Shown here piece after piece: positions 21,261 through 33,109 of a stretch of 64,000 bases of DNA; the first letter of the stretch is position 1, and each line of letters opens with the position of its first letter. The translations under genes were made by a program, and so were the position numbers. The stretch is from Selaginella moellendorffii. Taxonomy: Eukaryota; Streptophyta; Lycopodiopsida; Selaginellales; Selaginellaceae. The stretch covers positions 900,096-964,095 of the forward strand of contig NW_003314281.1 of assembly GCF_000143415.4 (NCBI RefSeq), given 5' to 3'. Under the pieces are notes generated by a model that had not been told where the DNA came from, did no database searches, and worked only from the letters and a program-made list of their open reading frames with translations.

Positions 21261-23078
21261 TTAATAAAATTCTTTGCTTACCAAAGGCCCTGGTGTGATC
21301 CTGCGTTGCTCCTCCAGCATTCTTACGCTACCGTAGATGTTAGCCATGAGCACAAACGCTGGAGTGTGGCTGGGATTTATCTTGAGCAGCGACTCAAAAG
21401 CATATCTTCCAGTTTTCACGTCTTTCCACTTCCCGCAAGCTCCCAGGACCGTCATCCAAGTCACTAACGTTGGTTTGAAAGGCGTGTTTTCGATCATCGC
21501 CAGTGCTTCCTCCAGATGATTTGCACGTCCCAAGAGATCGACCATGCAGTGATAATGCTCGAGGCTTGGTGTGATGCCATGCTCGGAGAGCATCGCAAAG
21601 TACTGCTTCCCTCGTTGTACCAGACCACCATGGCTACACGCCGAGAGCACGCATAAGAATGTGACATTGTCAACCTGGATACACTCCTCTCGCATGCTCT
21701 CGAATGCATGGAACACATCCTGGCTCCTCCCTTGGCAGCTATATCCTGCTATCAGAGCGCTCCAAGTGATAGAAGTTCTCGTTGGAAGCGAGTCGAAAAC
21801 CTGTTCCATGCCGCTGCTCCCACACTTCCCGTAAAAGTCGAGCAGTTGGCTCGATAGAAACTGATTGTCTTCCAGCCCGTTTCGATAAATCTCTGCATGG
21901 ATGGACCTCCCAGAATCAAGAGCAGCCAGGTTGCCGCATGCGAGAAGAACAGCCACGTACGTCTGCGAATTCGGTGCACAGTTGCACGCTCTCATTTGCT
22001 GAAACAGCTTCAGAGCTGCGTCCGATTCACCGTTCTCCGCATACCCCTGAATCATCCCTGTCCAAGTTACTACGTCGTGTCCCGTCTTAATCCCGTCAAA
22101 CACTGCTCTGGCGCTCGATAAGCTCCCACACCGCGTGTACATGTCTATGAGCGAGCTCGCCACGAACATGTCCGAATCAAAGCCAAGTTTTGCTGCTCGG
22201 GAGTGTAGATGAGTTCCTTTCTCCAAGGACATGGGCTTCACAACGCTGCCATCATCGTGCTTGCCTTCTTCTTTCGTGGCTAGACGGCCGCAGGCAACGA
22301 AGAGAGCCACGAAGGTTCGGGAGTTTGGCAGACAGCCCTTGGAGTCCATGAGCTGGAAAAGCTGCAAAGCCATCTCCGGCTCACCATTCTCTGCATAGCC
22401 CAGTATCAGTGCCGTCCATGAAACAACCGTAGGACTTACCATCTTGTCAAACACCTTGCGAGCATCCGCCAAGCTCCCACACTTGGCATACATATCGATC
22501 AGAGTGCTGGCCACGAACACGTCCTCGCAGTAGCCACTCTTCTCTGCTTGTTCGTGCAGCTTAATTCCTCTTTCCAAGCTCTCGGCTTTCAGTAGCTTCC
22601 CGTCAACCTTCTTGCCGAGCTCTCTCGCTGCCGAGGTAGAACAGGCCATCATCGCAGCTACGAAAGTTCTCTCGTTGGGAGCGCACTGTTCTTCTTGCTG
22701 CATTCTCGAAAACTGCTGGAGGGCAAGCTCGTTCTCGCCATTGTCGACGTAGCCCATGATCAAGGACGTCCATGAGACAACGCTGTGGAGCTTCATCCCT
22801 TCGAAAACACCGCGAGCATCGGCCATTCTCCCACACTTGCCATACATGCTCACAAGACTGTTCTCCACGTAAATGCTTCTCCCAGGCCCATGGACAAGGG
22901 CATCGCCATGGATCTTTCTCCCGGTCTGGAGATCTCTCGTGCCAGTGCATGCCTTGAGCGCTGCCACAAAGATCCCTGTCGCTGCCTCTCTCTCGACGAC
23001 CGCCTGTTCTTGCTGAGGAAGAAGAACTTGCCTGAAGAAACTCCCAGCGATCGTCAAGCTCCTCGCTCGCATTCCCAA
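21261..23078 (-). CDS. Pentatricopeptide repeat protein (PLS class, E-type end)
   Basis: A 605-residue intronless PPR protein. Repeats alternate in P, L and S lengths, e.g. YVENSLVSMYGKCGRM, VVSWTSLIMGYVDNGE, VFVASTLIDMYAKCGSL, VVSWTALILGYAENGE. The C-terminal stretch WMTVLGACGKWKDV...FVLMANIYGS is an E1-type motif; the protein then ends in an unusual short tail (ITPGPLVSKEFY), so no DYW domain is present unless a further exon exists downstream. PLS proteins bind single-stranded organellar RNA, usually at editing sites. The N-terminus is basic and Ser-poor, so organelle choice is open. The first 25 bp overlap the end of the next PPR gene on the same strand. Confidence 0.88.
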   Translation of the reverse strand: MGMRARSLTIAGSFFRQVLLPQQEQAVVEREAATGIFVAALKACTGTRDLQTGRKIHGDALVHGPGRSIYVENSLVSMYGKCGRMADARGVFEGMKLHSVVSWTSLIMGYVDNGENELALQQFSRMQQEEQCAPNERTFVAAMMACSTSAARELGKKVDGKLLKAESLERGIKLHEQAEKSGYCEDVFVASTLIDMYAKCGSLADARKVFDKMVSPTVVSWTALILGYAENGEPEMALQLFQLMDSKGCLPNSRTFVALFVACGRLATKEEGKHDDGSVVKPMSLEKGTHLHSRAAKLGFDSDMFVASSLIDMYTRCGSLSSARAVFDGIKTGHDVVTWTGMIQGYAENGESDAALKLFQQMRACNCAPNSQTYVAVLLACGNLAALDSGRSIHAEIYRNGLEDNQFLSSQLLDFYGKCGSSGMEQVFDSLPTRTSITWSALIAGYSCQGRSQDVFHAFESMREECIQVDNVTFLCVLSACSHGGLVQRGKQYFAMLSEHGITPSLEHYHCMVDLLGRANHLEEALAMIENTPFKPTLVTWMTVLGACGKWKDVKTGRYAFESLLKINPSHTPAFVLMANIYGSVRMLEEQRRITPGPLVSKEFY

Positions 23079-24883
23079 ACCCTAGACACGTCCTCCTCCC
23101 CAAGCTGCGTTGCGAGCACATAGCTTCCTCCTCCACACGGCTCCAACGCCGTCGCCAGCCCCGCCGCTCGCGATCCCCTCTCCTTGTCGCCAAGAACCCT
23201 ACAGGCGCTCAGCAAGCTCGTCCACGCGATCCTGTCTGGCTCAAACGGCATTGCTTCGAGCAAATCCTCAGCCTCATCGACCTTCCCCGCCCGGGCAAGA
23301 AGATCGATCATGATCTTGTAATGCTCCATCCCTGGCGCAATGCCGTGATCTCCCTGGATGGACTGGAAATATTTCCAGACCTGCGCGAAGACCCCTGCCT
23401 GGCCGCAAGCGTAGATCACATTCTTGAAGACGATGTCGTCGGGCGCTTCACCGTGGAGCGCCATGGCGTGGAAGAGCCCTAGGGCATCGCGGCCATGCCC
23501 GTGCTGGGCATATGCCCCCACCATGGACGTCCAGGTGAGGATATTCTTGTACGGCATGGCGTCAAAGAGCTCGCGAGCGCGGCCCAAGTTTCCGCAGCGC
23601 CCGTACATGGCCACCAGGGAGGTGCCCACGACGTGGTCCGACTCGATCCCGGAACCGGCGAAGCTCGCGTGGAGGAGCTTTCCCTGTGGGAAGAGCCCTA
23701 ATGCAGCGCAAGCGTCGAAGATCGCGCTCACCGTCTCGATTGTCGGCTGCTCGCCCTGGATCTCCATGAGCTTGAAGAGATCGAGCGCCTCGCGGCCGTG
23801 GCCACGCTGGGCGTAGGCGGTGATCATCACATTCCAGGAGATTACGTGTGGATTGGCCATGGAATCAAAGATAGCTCGCGCTTTGGGCAGATCCCCGGCT
23901 TGGGCATATGCAACCGCCATGCTCGTCTCGCACAGTCCATCATGGTGCAGCATTCCACGGAAGATCTCCTCGGCCTCGCCCAGATTCCCGGCCGCAGCGA
24001 GCGTGGAGAGCGCGATCGTGGCGGTGACGAGGTCGTGGTGGGGCAATCGCTGGAACAAGGCCCTGAGTTCCTCGATGGATCTTCTCTTGGCGTAGGCCGA
24101 GAGCATTGCGGTCCACAAGATCTTGTCCCGGGGTGCCGCACGATTGAAAACTCGCCAGGCATCGCGCGTGGTGCCGAATTGGGCGTAGGTCTCGATCAAT
24201 GCCGTGGATGGCACGGGATTTGGAGCGAGCCCGGCCTCGCAAATCGAGAGCTCGATCGTCCGCGCCTGGGCGTAGGAAGAACACGCATTGATCGTGCCTA
24301 GAAAGGTCAATTGATTTGGGCGGAATCCCTCGAGCTTCATCCGGTGAAAGAGCTCCATCGCGTCGGATAGATGCCCGCTTCGGGCATATGCTGCAATCAT
24401 AGCGTTCCAGGAGACAGTATCTTTGTAACGATTCCTGTCGAACAGATACCTGGCAGTCGCAAGATCCCCTTGTCGGGAGAATGCTGACATGAGACAGTTC
24501 CACGTGGTGGAATCTCGAATGGGCAGCCTAGCAAAGAGATCCTTAGCGTGCTGGAGATGCCCATTCCGGGTATATGCGTTGATAATGTGATTCCAGGAGA
24601 AGGTGTTGGGTGTTCGAATCCGGTCGAAGGCAGATCTCGCGCCATCCACGCATCCAAGGCTGCTGTACAATTCGAGCTGGATGTTTCCCAGAGAGGTGTC
24701 TCCTCTGAAGTTGGAGCGAGAGATCTCATTGCAAACATGATCAAGAGCTTCTTTGCTCGCGCATTCTCGCAGCTTTCGGGCGTATGAAGCTCGATCTAAG
24801 GATTTGGCCGTTGATGGCAGCTTCTGTTTTACCAGGGCGGACGCATTGTGCATCCTACTATGCTCGCAAGAAGCTGCCACCAA
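23054..24883 (-). CDS. Pentatricopeptide repeat protein
   Basis: A 609-residue intronless PPR protein, GC-rich compared with its surroundings. The repeats include many short S-type units (GHLQHAKDLFARLPIRD, GDLATARYLFDRNRYKD, GHLSDAMELFHRMKLEG). The end, IAWTSLLSACRVLGDKERG...GGGSYVLATQL, is an E1-like motif without DYW. It lies directly upstream of the next PPR gene on the same strand and overlaps its start by 25 bp, so the two must be transcribed separately or read through. The start is the first ATG; a basic N-terminus is compatible with organelle import. Confidence 0.87.
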   Translation of the reverse strand: MVAASCEHSRMHNASALVKQKLPSTAKSLDRASYARKLRECASKEALDHVCNEISRSNFRGDTSLGNIQLELYSSLGCVDGARSAFDRIRTPNTFSWNHIINAYTRNGHLQHAKDLFARLPIRDSTTWNCLMSAFSRQGDLATARYLFDRNRYKDTVSWNAMIAAYARSGHLSDAMELFHRMKLEGFRPNQLTFLGTINACSSYAQARTIELSICEAGLAPNPVPSTALIETYAQFGTTRDAWRVFNRAAPRDKILWTAMLSAYAKRRSIEELRALFQRLPHHDLVTATIALSTLAAAGNLGEAEEIFRGMLHHDGLCETSMAVAYAQAGDLPKARAIFDSMANPHVISWNVMITAYAQRGHGREALDLFKLMEIQGEQPTIETVSAIFDACAALGLFPQGKLLHASFAGSGIESDHVVGTSLVAMYGRCGNLGRARELFDAMPYKNILTWTSMVGAYAQHGHGRDALGLFHAMALHGEAPDDIVFKNVIYACGQAGVFAQVWKYFQSIQGDHGIAPGMEHYKIMIDLLARAGKVDEAEDLLEAMPFEPDRIAWTSLLSACRVLGDKERGSRAAGLATALEPCGGGSYVLATQLGEEDVSRVWECERGA

Positions 24884-24959
24884 CGTTTAGATGCATCTAA
24901 TCGTTGGTCAAATAAAGAAAATAACTTGGTGAAAAGTATTTGAAAGCAACCGCTCCAGG

Positions 24960-25015
24960 AACAACAATCCAAGGAGCTGGAAAAAGATTTAACGATGAAT
25001 GGAACTATTCTTACA
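24960..25015 (-). pseudogene. Short fragment resembling SCY2
   Basis: About 50 bp here (AATCCAAGGAGCTGGAAAAAG...GATGAATGGAACTATT) resemble the SCY2 exon at about 28265-28315 at roughly three quarters of positions, in the same orientation. No further SCY2 sequence is nearby. It could be a tiny duplicate or chance similarity. Confidence 0.35.
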
Positions 25016-25194
25016 CTTCAAACCTTCTTCTCACTTCACATCTAGTATCGGCTTGTATGCTTGCGCCAAACACAGGAGCTTCTCAACCTTGCATTCTGGT
25101 GTTTCTAAAAACAATGTTTTTCAATGCTCATGTTTTTGGCAAACATACCAAGGACGTCTTTTATCAGCTCTCGAGTTTTTTCTCAGCTCTGTAA

Positions 25195-26190
25195 AGTCCA
25201 GCCTTTTCTCATTTCCATGACAATATTGTAGATCTCCCTGACATAAGTATGAGTATCCCAATCCATTCCCTGTGTAGTAGAAATGTATAAGGTTCCTAGA
25301 TTAACAAAAACAAGTCTATGAGTTACCTCTCCAAACTCCAACTTCTCATCTTTCATTTCTGCCGAAATGCTCTGCTTTTTATTTACTGCTTCCTGGTTAG
25401 CAAACAACTAGTATGACTAGTAAACCTTAACTATAAGGTACCTCTCTGGTGGTAATCAGCTCATCCGAAACAATGAGCTCTCCAGCCAAAGGCCGTTTGG
25501 ATACGTTCTGTATTGCTGCTTTCCGCTTGTTAGTTGAAAGGTACCCCAAACAAGGCAAAACACAGATATCTTAGTCACCTGCTGGTTCTGGCACTTTGAT
25601 TTTGGTGTTCTCTGGGGCTAGTTGCTCAGTGTGCTCAACTATCTCAACTGCGGGCTCCTTGCTTTAGAAAAAGAGCTACAAACCTTTTAGAGCTTTCTCC
25701 TTCTTCGTTCTGGTTTTCACTACAGGTGGAAGTGGCTGCAAAAAAAAAAAAAAGAAAAAGAAAAACAAGAAAAAAGAAAAAAAAAAAGGTTTTTAAAATG
25801 CAAAACACCATGAAAGATATTCACCCTTTCTTTAGCTCTTTCCAAAGCTCTTCTTCTGTCACGAGCTCGCATGGCATACCATCTGATCCATATTTTCTTC
25901 GGTCACTCTCTTGCACTGCAGCATCATAGAAAATTCTACCCCTTTCACCCTACCTCCTGGAAGAAAAAAACAAACCATAAAATCATGTGGAAATATAATA
26001 CTAACTCTTGGAGATGGAAGGTGGCGAGCTCCTTGGCCTCATTGGCCATTGTTACGAGCTGAGCAAGTGCTGAGCGCTCGATCCTTGGGACCGTAAACCA
26101 AGAACCACGTCCATCAAGTAGAGCAATCGACAACCCTTCTGCATTTGCTATGGATTTGCTTAAGAGTACAATCCAGCAAAGAATTTTAAC
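25195..26190 (-). pseudogene. Unrecognised multi-exon minus-strand gene or remnant
   Basis: Reading the minus strand, several exon-like pieces follow each other with plausible splice sites: WIVLLSKSIANAEGL...AKELATFHLQ (about 26006-26190), FYDAAVQESDRRKYGSDGMP...ELWKELKK (about 25825-25930), an acidic piece ending in KSKEPAVEIVEHTEQL (about 25570-25730), VSKRPLAGELIVSDELITT (about 25441-25515) and a final exon GMDWDTHTYVREIYNIVMEM ending in TGA at 25195. The first junction does not keep frame and the 5' end is missing, so it may be a pseudogene. Part of it is duplicated near 18905-19115. I do not recognise the family. Confidence 0.35.
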
Positions 26191-26987
26191 ACAAAGTTCG
26201 TGCGCTGCTCATAAAATCTTACTCCTTAACTTGGTTCTATAAGGTTCACTATTTAAACAAAACTTGTGGAGCTAGGGTTATTTATCTGGCTCGATCGTAT
26301 TTCCTCCCTAGCTACAGCGAATGGCGTCGGTAATGCTTGTGTTTTCCTTTTCTTTCATTCGGTGGTGTGTGTTTAGAAAAAGGGGAAGGCGAAGAAGAAG
26401 CTGGGTGATCAATTGTTTACTGCCATTGTGAATGGAGAGAGCAAAAAGCTTCGTGATAAGCTCCGTATAGTTTTGCTGCCACCTTCGGACCTATCAACAT
26501 TTTCGAATTACCAAAACAGTACGTAAAGAAAAAGAGAAAAATTTCTACAATGGTCGCTACATTGCCCCAACATTTCGAAATGGACTTTAGTTCTCCAAAG
26601 TCCAATATTAAGTTATTATCTTATATATATCCGGCACTGTATTCTAGCTACATATTATAACGTGAATCAGCAAAACTATCAACCATGCATCGTCGAAATC
26701 GCACCTTGGAGCTCCTTCCTGTGAAGCTTGACCCTCCAAGCTATCTTAGACACTTAGCTTTTAAAATACTGCCTCTAATCAGGTATTTCATTATTACCCG
26801 AGCTCATACCCGGAAAAAGAAAAACGATATACAAATACCGACATCTCGAGGTTTGATTATCAGGCCTACCTTTGTAGCACTAAAGATGCAAATATGAATT
26901 TCCAGAAGCATTTTCCATCCTAATCTGAAACTTCAGTGCCGTTAGACTATTTCTTGAGCAAAAGAGAATGAACATGGGTCTGATTAA
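26191..26987. other. Spacer with a possible truncated 5' gene end
   Basis: On the plus strand, ATGGCGTCG at 26322, a donor GTAATG and, after about 50 nt, AAAAAGGGGAAGGCG... read as a Lys-rich start followed by LGDQLFTAIVNGESKKLRDKL. This looks like the beginning of a gene, but nothing follows in frame. The rest up to SCY2 is AT-rich with no recognised feature. Confidence 0.3.
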
Positions 26988-29021
26988 TCAGGTGTCGCTG
27001 GTGAAGTCTAAGACCCTGTATTTCTGCGAGATAAGCTCCGCTTTCACTTTTCTGGCGGTATCAGTAGCGCAGCCGACGAGAATCAGGATTGATGTTCCTG
27101 CAAATCCCCTGAAAGCGGTCAAGTGTGTTAACCATTCCACGGCAGCAGGAGACACAGCCATGATCACTAGAAAGGTGGAATCCAACACTGAAATCCGTGT
27201 GAGGACCTAGACGAGCAATAAGAACGGCAAAGTGTTATACGAGCAACGTCAAGTCTAGATGAGTCTTACTGTCTCGATGAATGCGGCTGTGGCTTTTCCC
27301 GGCCTGACCGACGGGATAGAAGCGCCTTGGCGCTTAAGTTGGTCGCTCACGTCCGAAGGATCTAGCTGCAAAAACGTGTAGAAATAGTTGAAGAACGCAA
27401 TGAGCACTGCGTTCGTGGGAAGGTAGAATGATCCTGTTCAAAGAAGAAACTAAGTAAATCCAAAGGTGATGCAGATTGCATGATCACAAACCTCCTGGAT
27501 TCAATGTAGCTACTATGTTGTTAAAACCTGTTGCTCCAGAGAATCGAGCTACGGAGGACGTGAGAGCTAGTGCCGACGTTGAAAAGATTATCGGCATCAC
27601 ACCTGAGCTGTTAATCTGAAGAGCAAAACCAGTCAGTCATAATATTCTTGACAAGAAAACACGTACTTTAAACGGAAGGTATGCAGATTTTTGAAGCCCT
27701 CCACTGTATCTCGAAGCATAATTCAAAGGAATTCTTCGCTCAGATTCCTGCAACAATGGCCTTGAATAAGAAACTGAGATCAAAGACATTCTTCCCACGT
27801 ACCTGCACATAAACTATTCCAAGTACGAGCAAGAAGAACGAAAGACCAATGGTACCAAGGCCAGCGTAATTGGCATCCTTGAGTGCTTGGTCTATTGTTC
27901 GTCCGACAGAGGCAGGCAAAGATGATATGATGTTGGTGAAAATCAAAAGCGAAGTGCCATTGCCAAGCTTGATGTCTGATATCCTCTCTCCAATGTAGGA
28001 CGTAAGAACAGCACCAATGGTAAGCAGGGATATAGAAGTGAAGATCCACCCCAAGCTAAAGTCGTCGGCGTAAGGGCGGATATAGAGAACTTGCCCAATA
28101 GCCTGCAACATTTCTCCTTCGTGAACAAACAAGAACTTCTTGTTGTCCAGCAAAAACAGTACCTGGAAAATGGCGAAGGCAACCGAGGCGTAGCGCGTGT
28201 ACTGGAGAACTTTCTTCCTTCCAGCTTCGCCTTCTTTCTTTTGGAGCCTCTCGAGTTCTGGGAAGAGCGATCCAAGCAGCTGGAACAAGATTTGAGCGTT
28301 GATGAACGGAACTATCCCGAGCGAGCACACACCGAGCCTTCCGATTCCACCACCGGAGAAGGCGTCGAGCGTCCGAAACAAACTGTTGTCGGTCATGCTT
28401 CCAGAGAAGGCTGCCCTGTCAACTCCCGGTAGAGGGATATATGTCCCGACTCTTGACAAAGCTAGCCATCCCAAGAGCAGTAAAAACTTCCCGGGAAGCT
28501 TGCCTCGAAAGAAATCCCCGAAATCGATCGAGCTATCCTCGATGGCAGCTGGAAAAGGAAAAAATGTGTAAGAACTACCTATGGAAGAAAGAAAAGAATT
28601 TTTCCATACCCGCAATTCCCTTTCCAGTGGATTTCTTTCCAGAAGTTTGCTTATTGCCAATCGCTCTCATCGCAACAACGCACAAATCTCCCCAGGCCGC
28701 GACGAAATTTCCATTCGCTGGCTCGCAGATCCCCAGCGGGTCGAATTCCCACTCGGCTCTCCGCCTGCGCAATCATTCCAGAGACTGCAGTGACAATTAA
28801 GCCAACAGCCAGGGATCAAAATGCCCTACCTGGAAGAACAAGGAGAAGAAGAAATCTTTACGGACATGGCTGCCCGAGCTCCGCGGAGGCGCCTGGAATC
28901 CACTCGTACCACTGCATTCCTCCATCCCCAATCGCGCGGCTGGTCCAGCCGCCGCTGTGGAGACCACTGCGATGCCACAGCTACAAGCGCCATAGCCGGG
29001 AAGAACCCTAAAATTTAACAT
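26988..29021 (-). CDS. Plastid SecY homologue SCY2 (inner-envelope SEC2 translocon)
   Basis: Core exons (minus strand, 5' to 3'): one ending at 28610, then 28163-28548, 27803-28102, 27667-27747, 27492-27615, 27270-27433 and 26988-27206. The translation shows the multi-helix SecY fold with FLLLLGWLALSRVGTYIPLP, GGIGRLGVCSLGIVPFINAQ, GERISDIKLGNGTSLLIF, SERRIPLNYASR and the C-terminal WLTHLTAFRGFAGTSILI. Gly/Arg residues and loop sequences fit SCY2 better than thylakoid SCY1. SCY2 is the channel of the SEC2 system for inserting inner-envelope proteins. The N-terminus is uncertain: a frame from 29021 (MLNFRVLPGYGACSCG...) looks like a transit peptide, but I could not join it in phase to the next exon; an ATG at about 28672 is an alternative. 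Confidence 0.85.
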
Positions 29022-29112
29022 TTAGCTAGCCGTTAAACCTTTCGTTTTGAATGGAACTGTTATGCTCGAGGAGATTCTTTCCTTCCAATCAGCGAAAAAT
29101 AATTTCCTTTCA

Positions 29113-30233
<1,121 letters not shown>

Positions 30234-31266
30234 TCCAAGAGCCCTAGCTCTCACTTAAACCCTAAAATTTAGAAGCTTTCAAGTAAAATATACGTGGTGG
30301 AATTCATACCATTTTTTTTTTTTTTCTGGGAGCATAGAAAATCCATCGAAACTCAAAGATTGTGCCGATGGTGCTCTCCATTTTAGGTTTACACATCCTC
30401 CTCTGTTTTTCAGTGTAAAGTTACGTTTTCTCTGCTCAAATCGTTCATTGAGCAATGAAAGAGATCGTGATCTTGAGATAGAAAGAAACACCGCAGAGAA
30501 ACACAAAGAGCTTGGGTGTTTTGTGCTGAGCAAGCGCGCTCCATCGCCAAAGTAGCTCAAAGTTGATAGCCGGTTGCTTCGGCACAAAGTCATGGTAATT
30601 TAACTCATGGAACTCACGACCTCCATTTTTGATCGAGTATCTCCTTGTCCATCCCTCTGGTCGACCGCCAATAAGCCGGGCTTGTGGATGTTTCTTTTGG
30701 GAGCATCGAAATCCATTGAAATACAAAGATTGTGGAAGTGTCATTTTAGTTGCAAATTCTTGGAACCAGTGAATCAAAACCGGTCGTTTATGGTCAATCA
30801 AAGGTCAATGTCTATTGTGGAAATCACTGAGATTGTAGAGATTTCGTTGATCTTCCTATTTAAAACCATGGTTTCCATTTTGTCCAGCCGGGTCTGATTA
30901 TTCGACCGGTTTTGACGTACGGATCAACAGTGTCGTCTTTGGATAAGTTTATCCACTGAACTTTGAGATTGGCTCTTCTTCTCTTTCTTGGCATCGTGTC
31001 GATCGTGATGTCTTTATCAGTCATTGACAATCGTCTCTGCTGGGGGAGGAATTTTAGACCATGCCAGCTTCGAGACTTGACGAGGCAACCTCTCCAACCT
31101 CTCACTCAGCCTCTTGAAGCTTGGATCGCAGCCGGGAGATGGCTGCAAGGAGAGATTTCAGTCTTACAACGCTACACCTTAAATCATGCACCTTCATGGG
31201 AAAGAAAAGAAAAAAGATTAGATCTTGCACAGAGAGATCACGTTTGCGTACCCGGTAAACTATGTT
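30234..31266. other. Intergenic region with a diverged direct repeat
   Basis: No gene seen. The segment at about 30326-30363 (GGGAGCATAGAAAATCC...AAAGATTGTG) recurs, diverged, at about 30697-30734. The short ORFs on both strands match nothing I know. Confidence 0.5.
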
Positions 31267-31820
31267 TCATGGATCGAATCTCAAGGAAACAACACGGGAT
31301 TGCCTGTTGTGCTTTGCTAGCCTCGTGAAAACGCTTGTAAAACACGAGGGCGCCCACCACGGGGTTCTAACCTCCTGTTCTCCTCGCAAGCACGCCACTG
31401 GGACAATCCAAAAACCAAGCCAGTGAGCTCGAAATCTCCGTGAAAACTTCTCAAAGCTAGCTCTAGCTCCACCTCATGAAGATGGAATCCAAGAGCGATA
31501 TCACTGAACTCACCTTTGATGTTGCGCAGCTCTTTACATAGCGTGATGAAGTCCCCCCATTTCATATGACACCGCCGGATGAACCGAAGGATTTGTTCCG
31601 TAGTGAACGAGGATAAGTTATCGAGATACTCGCCGTTCACTCCATTTTGCTTGAACGTCTCCCTGTAACTCCCGAGCCCGATCTCTTCGAGCCAAACGCC
31701 AACGTCCTGGAGGCGCGAGCGAAAGAGACGAGTTAGACGGCACACACAAGGAGAAGTCGTGTCTACCTCCGGTGTCCAGATGAAAAAGTCGAGCGGCTCC
31801 GGAGAAGATCCCGAGGTCAT
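31267..31820 (-). CDS. Small SAM-domain protein
   Basis: Three exons: 31767-31820, 31514-31706 and 31267-31397, 125 residues. Residues about 19-82 form a sterile alpha motif (DVGVWLEEIGLGSYRETF, NGEYLDNLSSFTTEQILRF). It is followed by the plant-specific tail KVACLRGEQEVRTPWWAPSC and NRQSRVVSLRFDP, which I know from a conserved plant family of small SAM proteins of unknown function. SAM domains mediate protein-protein or RNA contacts. The second intron, about 116 nt, is open in the exon-2 frame, so an unspliced message would encode a different tail (GEFSDIALGF...). The spliced version clearly matches the family. Upstream sequence to about 32100 probably holds the 5' leader. Confidence 0.85.
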
Positions 31821-33109
31821 CTTTGGTCGGGGACGACGCTTCCGACAGTGGTGGTCGTCGGGAAGAACGAAGAAGATGAAGCTCAGCTCTTGGAATGAAG
31901 CAGCATGGCGATGATCTTCCTCATCTCCTCATCATGCTTTGAAGAGATAGAAAGAGAGGAGGGGGAAGAATTCTTGCTCGATGGAGTACCTGGAGTGGGA
32001 TTTAGAGGCTCTTGCTCACCGACAGAGAAAATAAAGATTTAAAATACCTTCCAAGCCAAACTATGGCGGCTTCCAAGCCAGAGGCAGCGTGTTCTTGCGC
32101 TGGACGCGAGCACCCTAAATTCCAGCAACGCGATTAGCTCACCAAGAAAAGAAAGCCACGAATTTCTCGATTAGAAGCTCCGCCGCAGCAAACGCTGGAG
32201 AATCGAGAATGCAGGGCCAAGAAATTCATCCGCGCGACGCTCAGATTCGCGGGACGGGGAAGGGAGGCAAAATGCGGCACACTGGCAGATCGCTCACCTC
32301 CGAGAAAGAAAGTCTCCACAGCGAAGAGGGGCGCGAAGCGATGGAGGAGGAGAATTTCTTCGTAGCGGTGGGAGCGCGCTCTAATCTTGCTCGCGCCGCA
32401 GCTAACACAACACAGCCATAGCCAAAATAACCTAAAGAAGGAAAAGATAAAGCGATTTCCTCTTGTCTTTAGCAAGTTAAAACAAATAAACGGCACTGTG
32501 TTTAAAACAAACCAGGGATTTAATCTCTTAACGCATATTCGAATACTAGCTTTTGATGATCTAATAGAAAGATTTATAATTATGAGCACTAGATACACAT
32601 GTACTTTTAATACTCCACGAAAAAGTTTGTGAGTGCTTTTATAAACTTGGAAGCTATCCATTCCTTGCAAGTTTATAGAAAGGATCTCTTTTTGCTTCGC
32701 TTTGGACAGGAGTGCGGGACTCACAACACAATCCCTTTTAAAAGTTTAGAATCGATCAATCGTCTTTTTTTTTTCTCGCAGTGACAACTTAACCACAAAA
32801 GTTGGCCTATAGAATTCCTCAAGCAAAGCCTGGATCAAGCCTCAAAACTCCCGTGAGTGAAAGAAGGCAAGAAAAAAGAAAAAAAAGAAAAAAAAGAGAA
32901 AGAACTTTGGAAAGCAATTAACAAGAGCTTCTAAGAATCGAGAGAGCGAGAGAAAGAGAAGGAACTGCGCTTGCTTCCTCGTTTTTCTTTCCTTTCTCTA
33001 GTTGATCTTCAAGTCTTCCTCCTCCAAACAGGAAAGCCTGGCTTGGCTCCTCACAAAACTTTTGCTGCGCTTTATAAACCATCTCCTCGAAACTTATTCC
33101 TGCCGGAGC
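31821..33109. other. Intergenic region
   Basis: The first 300 bp probably include the leader of the SAM gene, with a possible leader intron. A 196-residue minus-strand frame at 32134-32724 is AT-rich, Cys/Leu/Phe-heavy and unlike any family, so I do not call it. A/G-rich stretches lie at 32870-32960. No other feature seen. Confidence 0.5.

Noticed and set aside
32134-32724. 196-residue minus-strand open frame
   Set aside because: Composition is AT-driven and Cys/Phe/Leu-heavy; no motif, no splice partners, no family resemblance.
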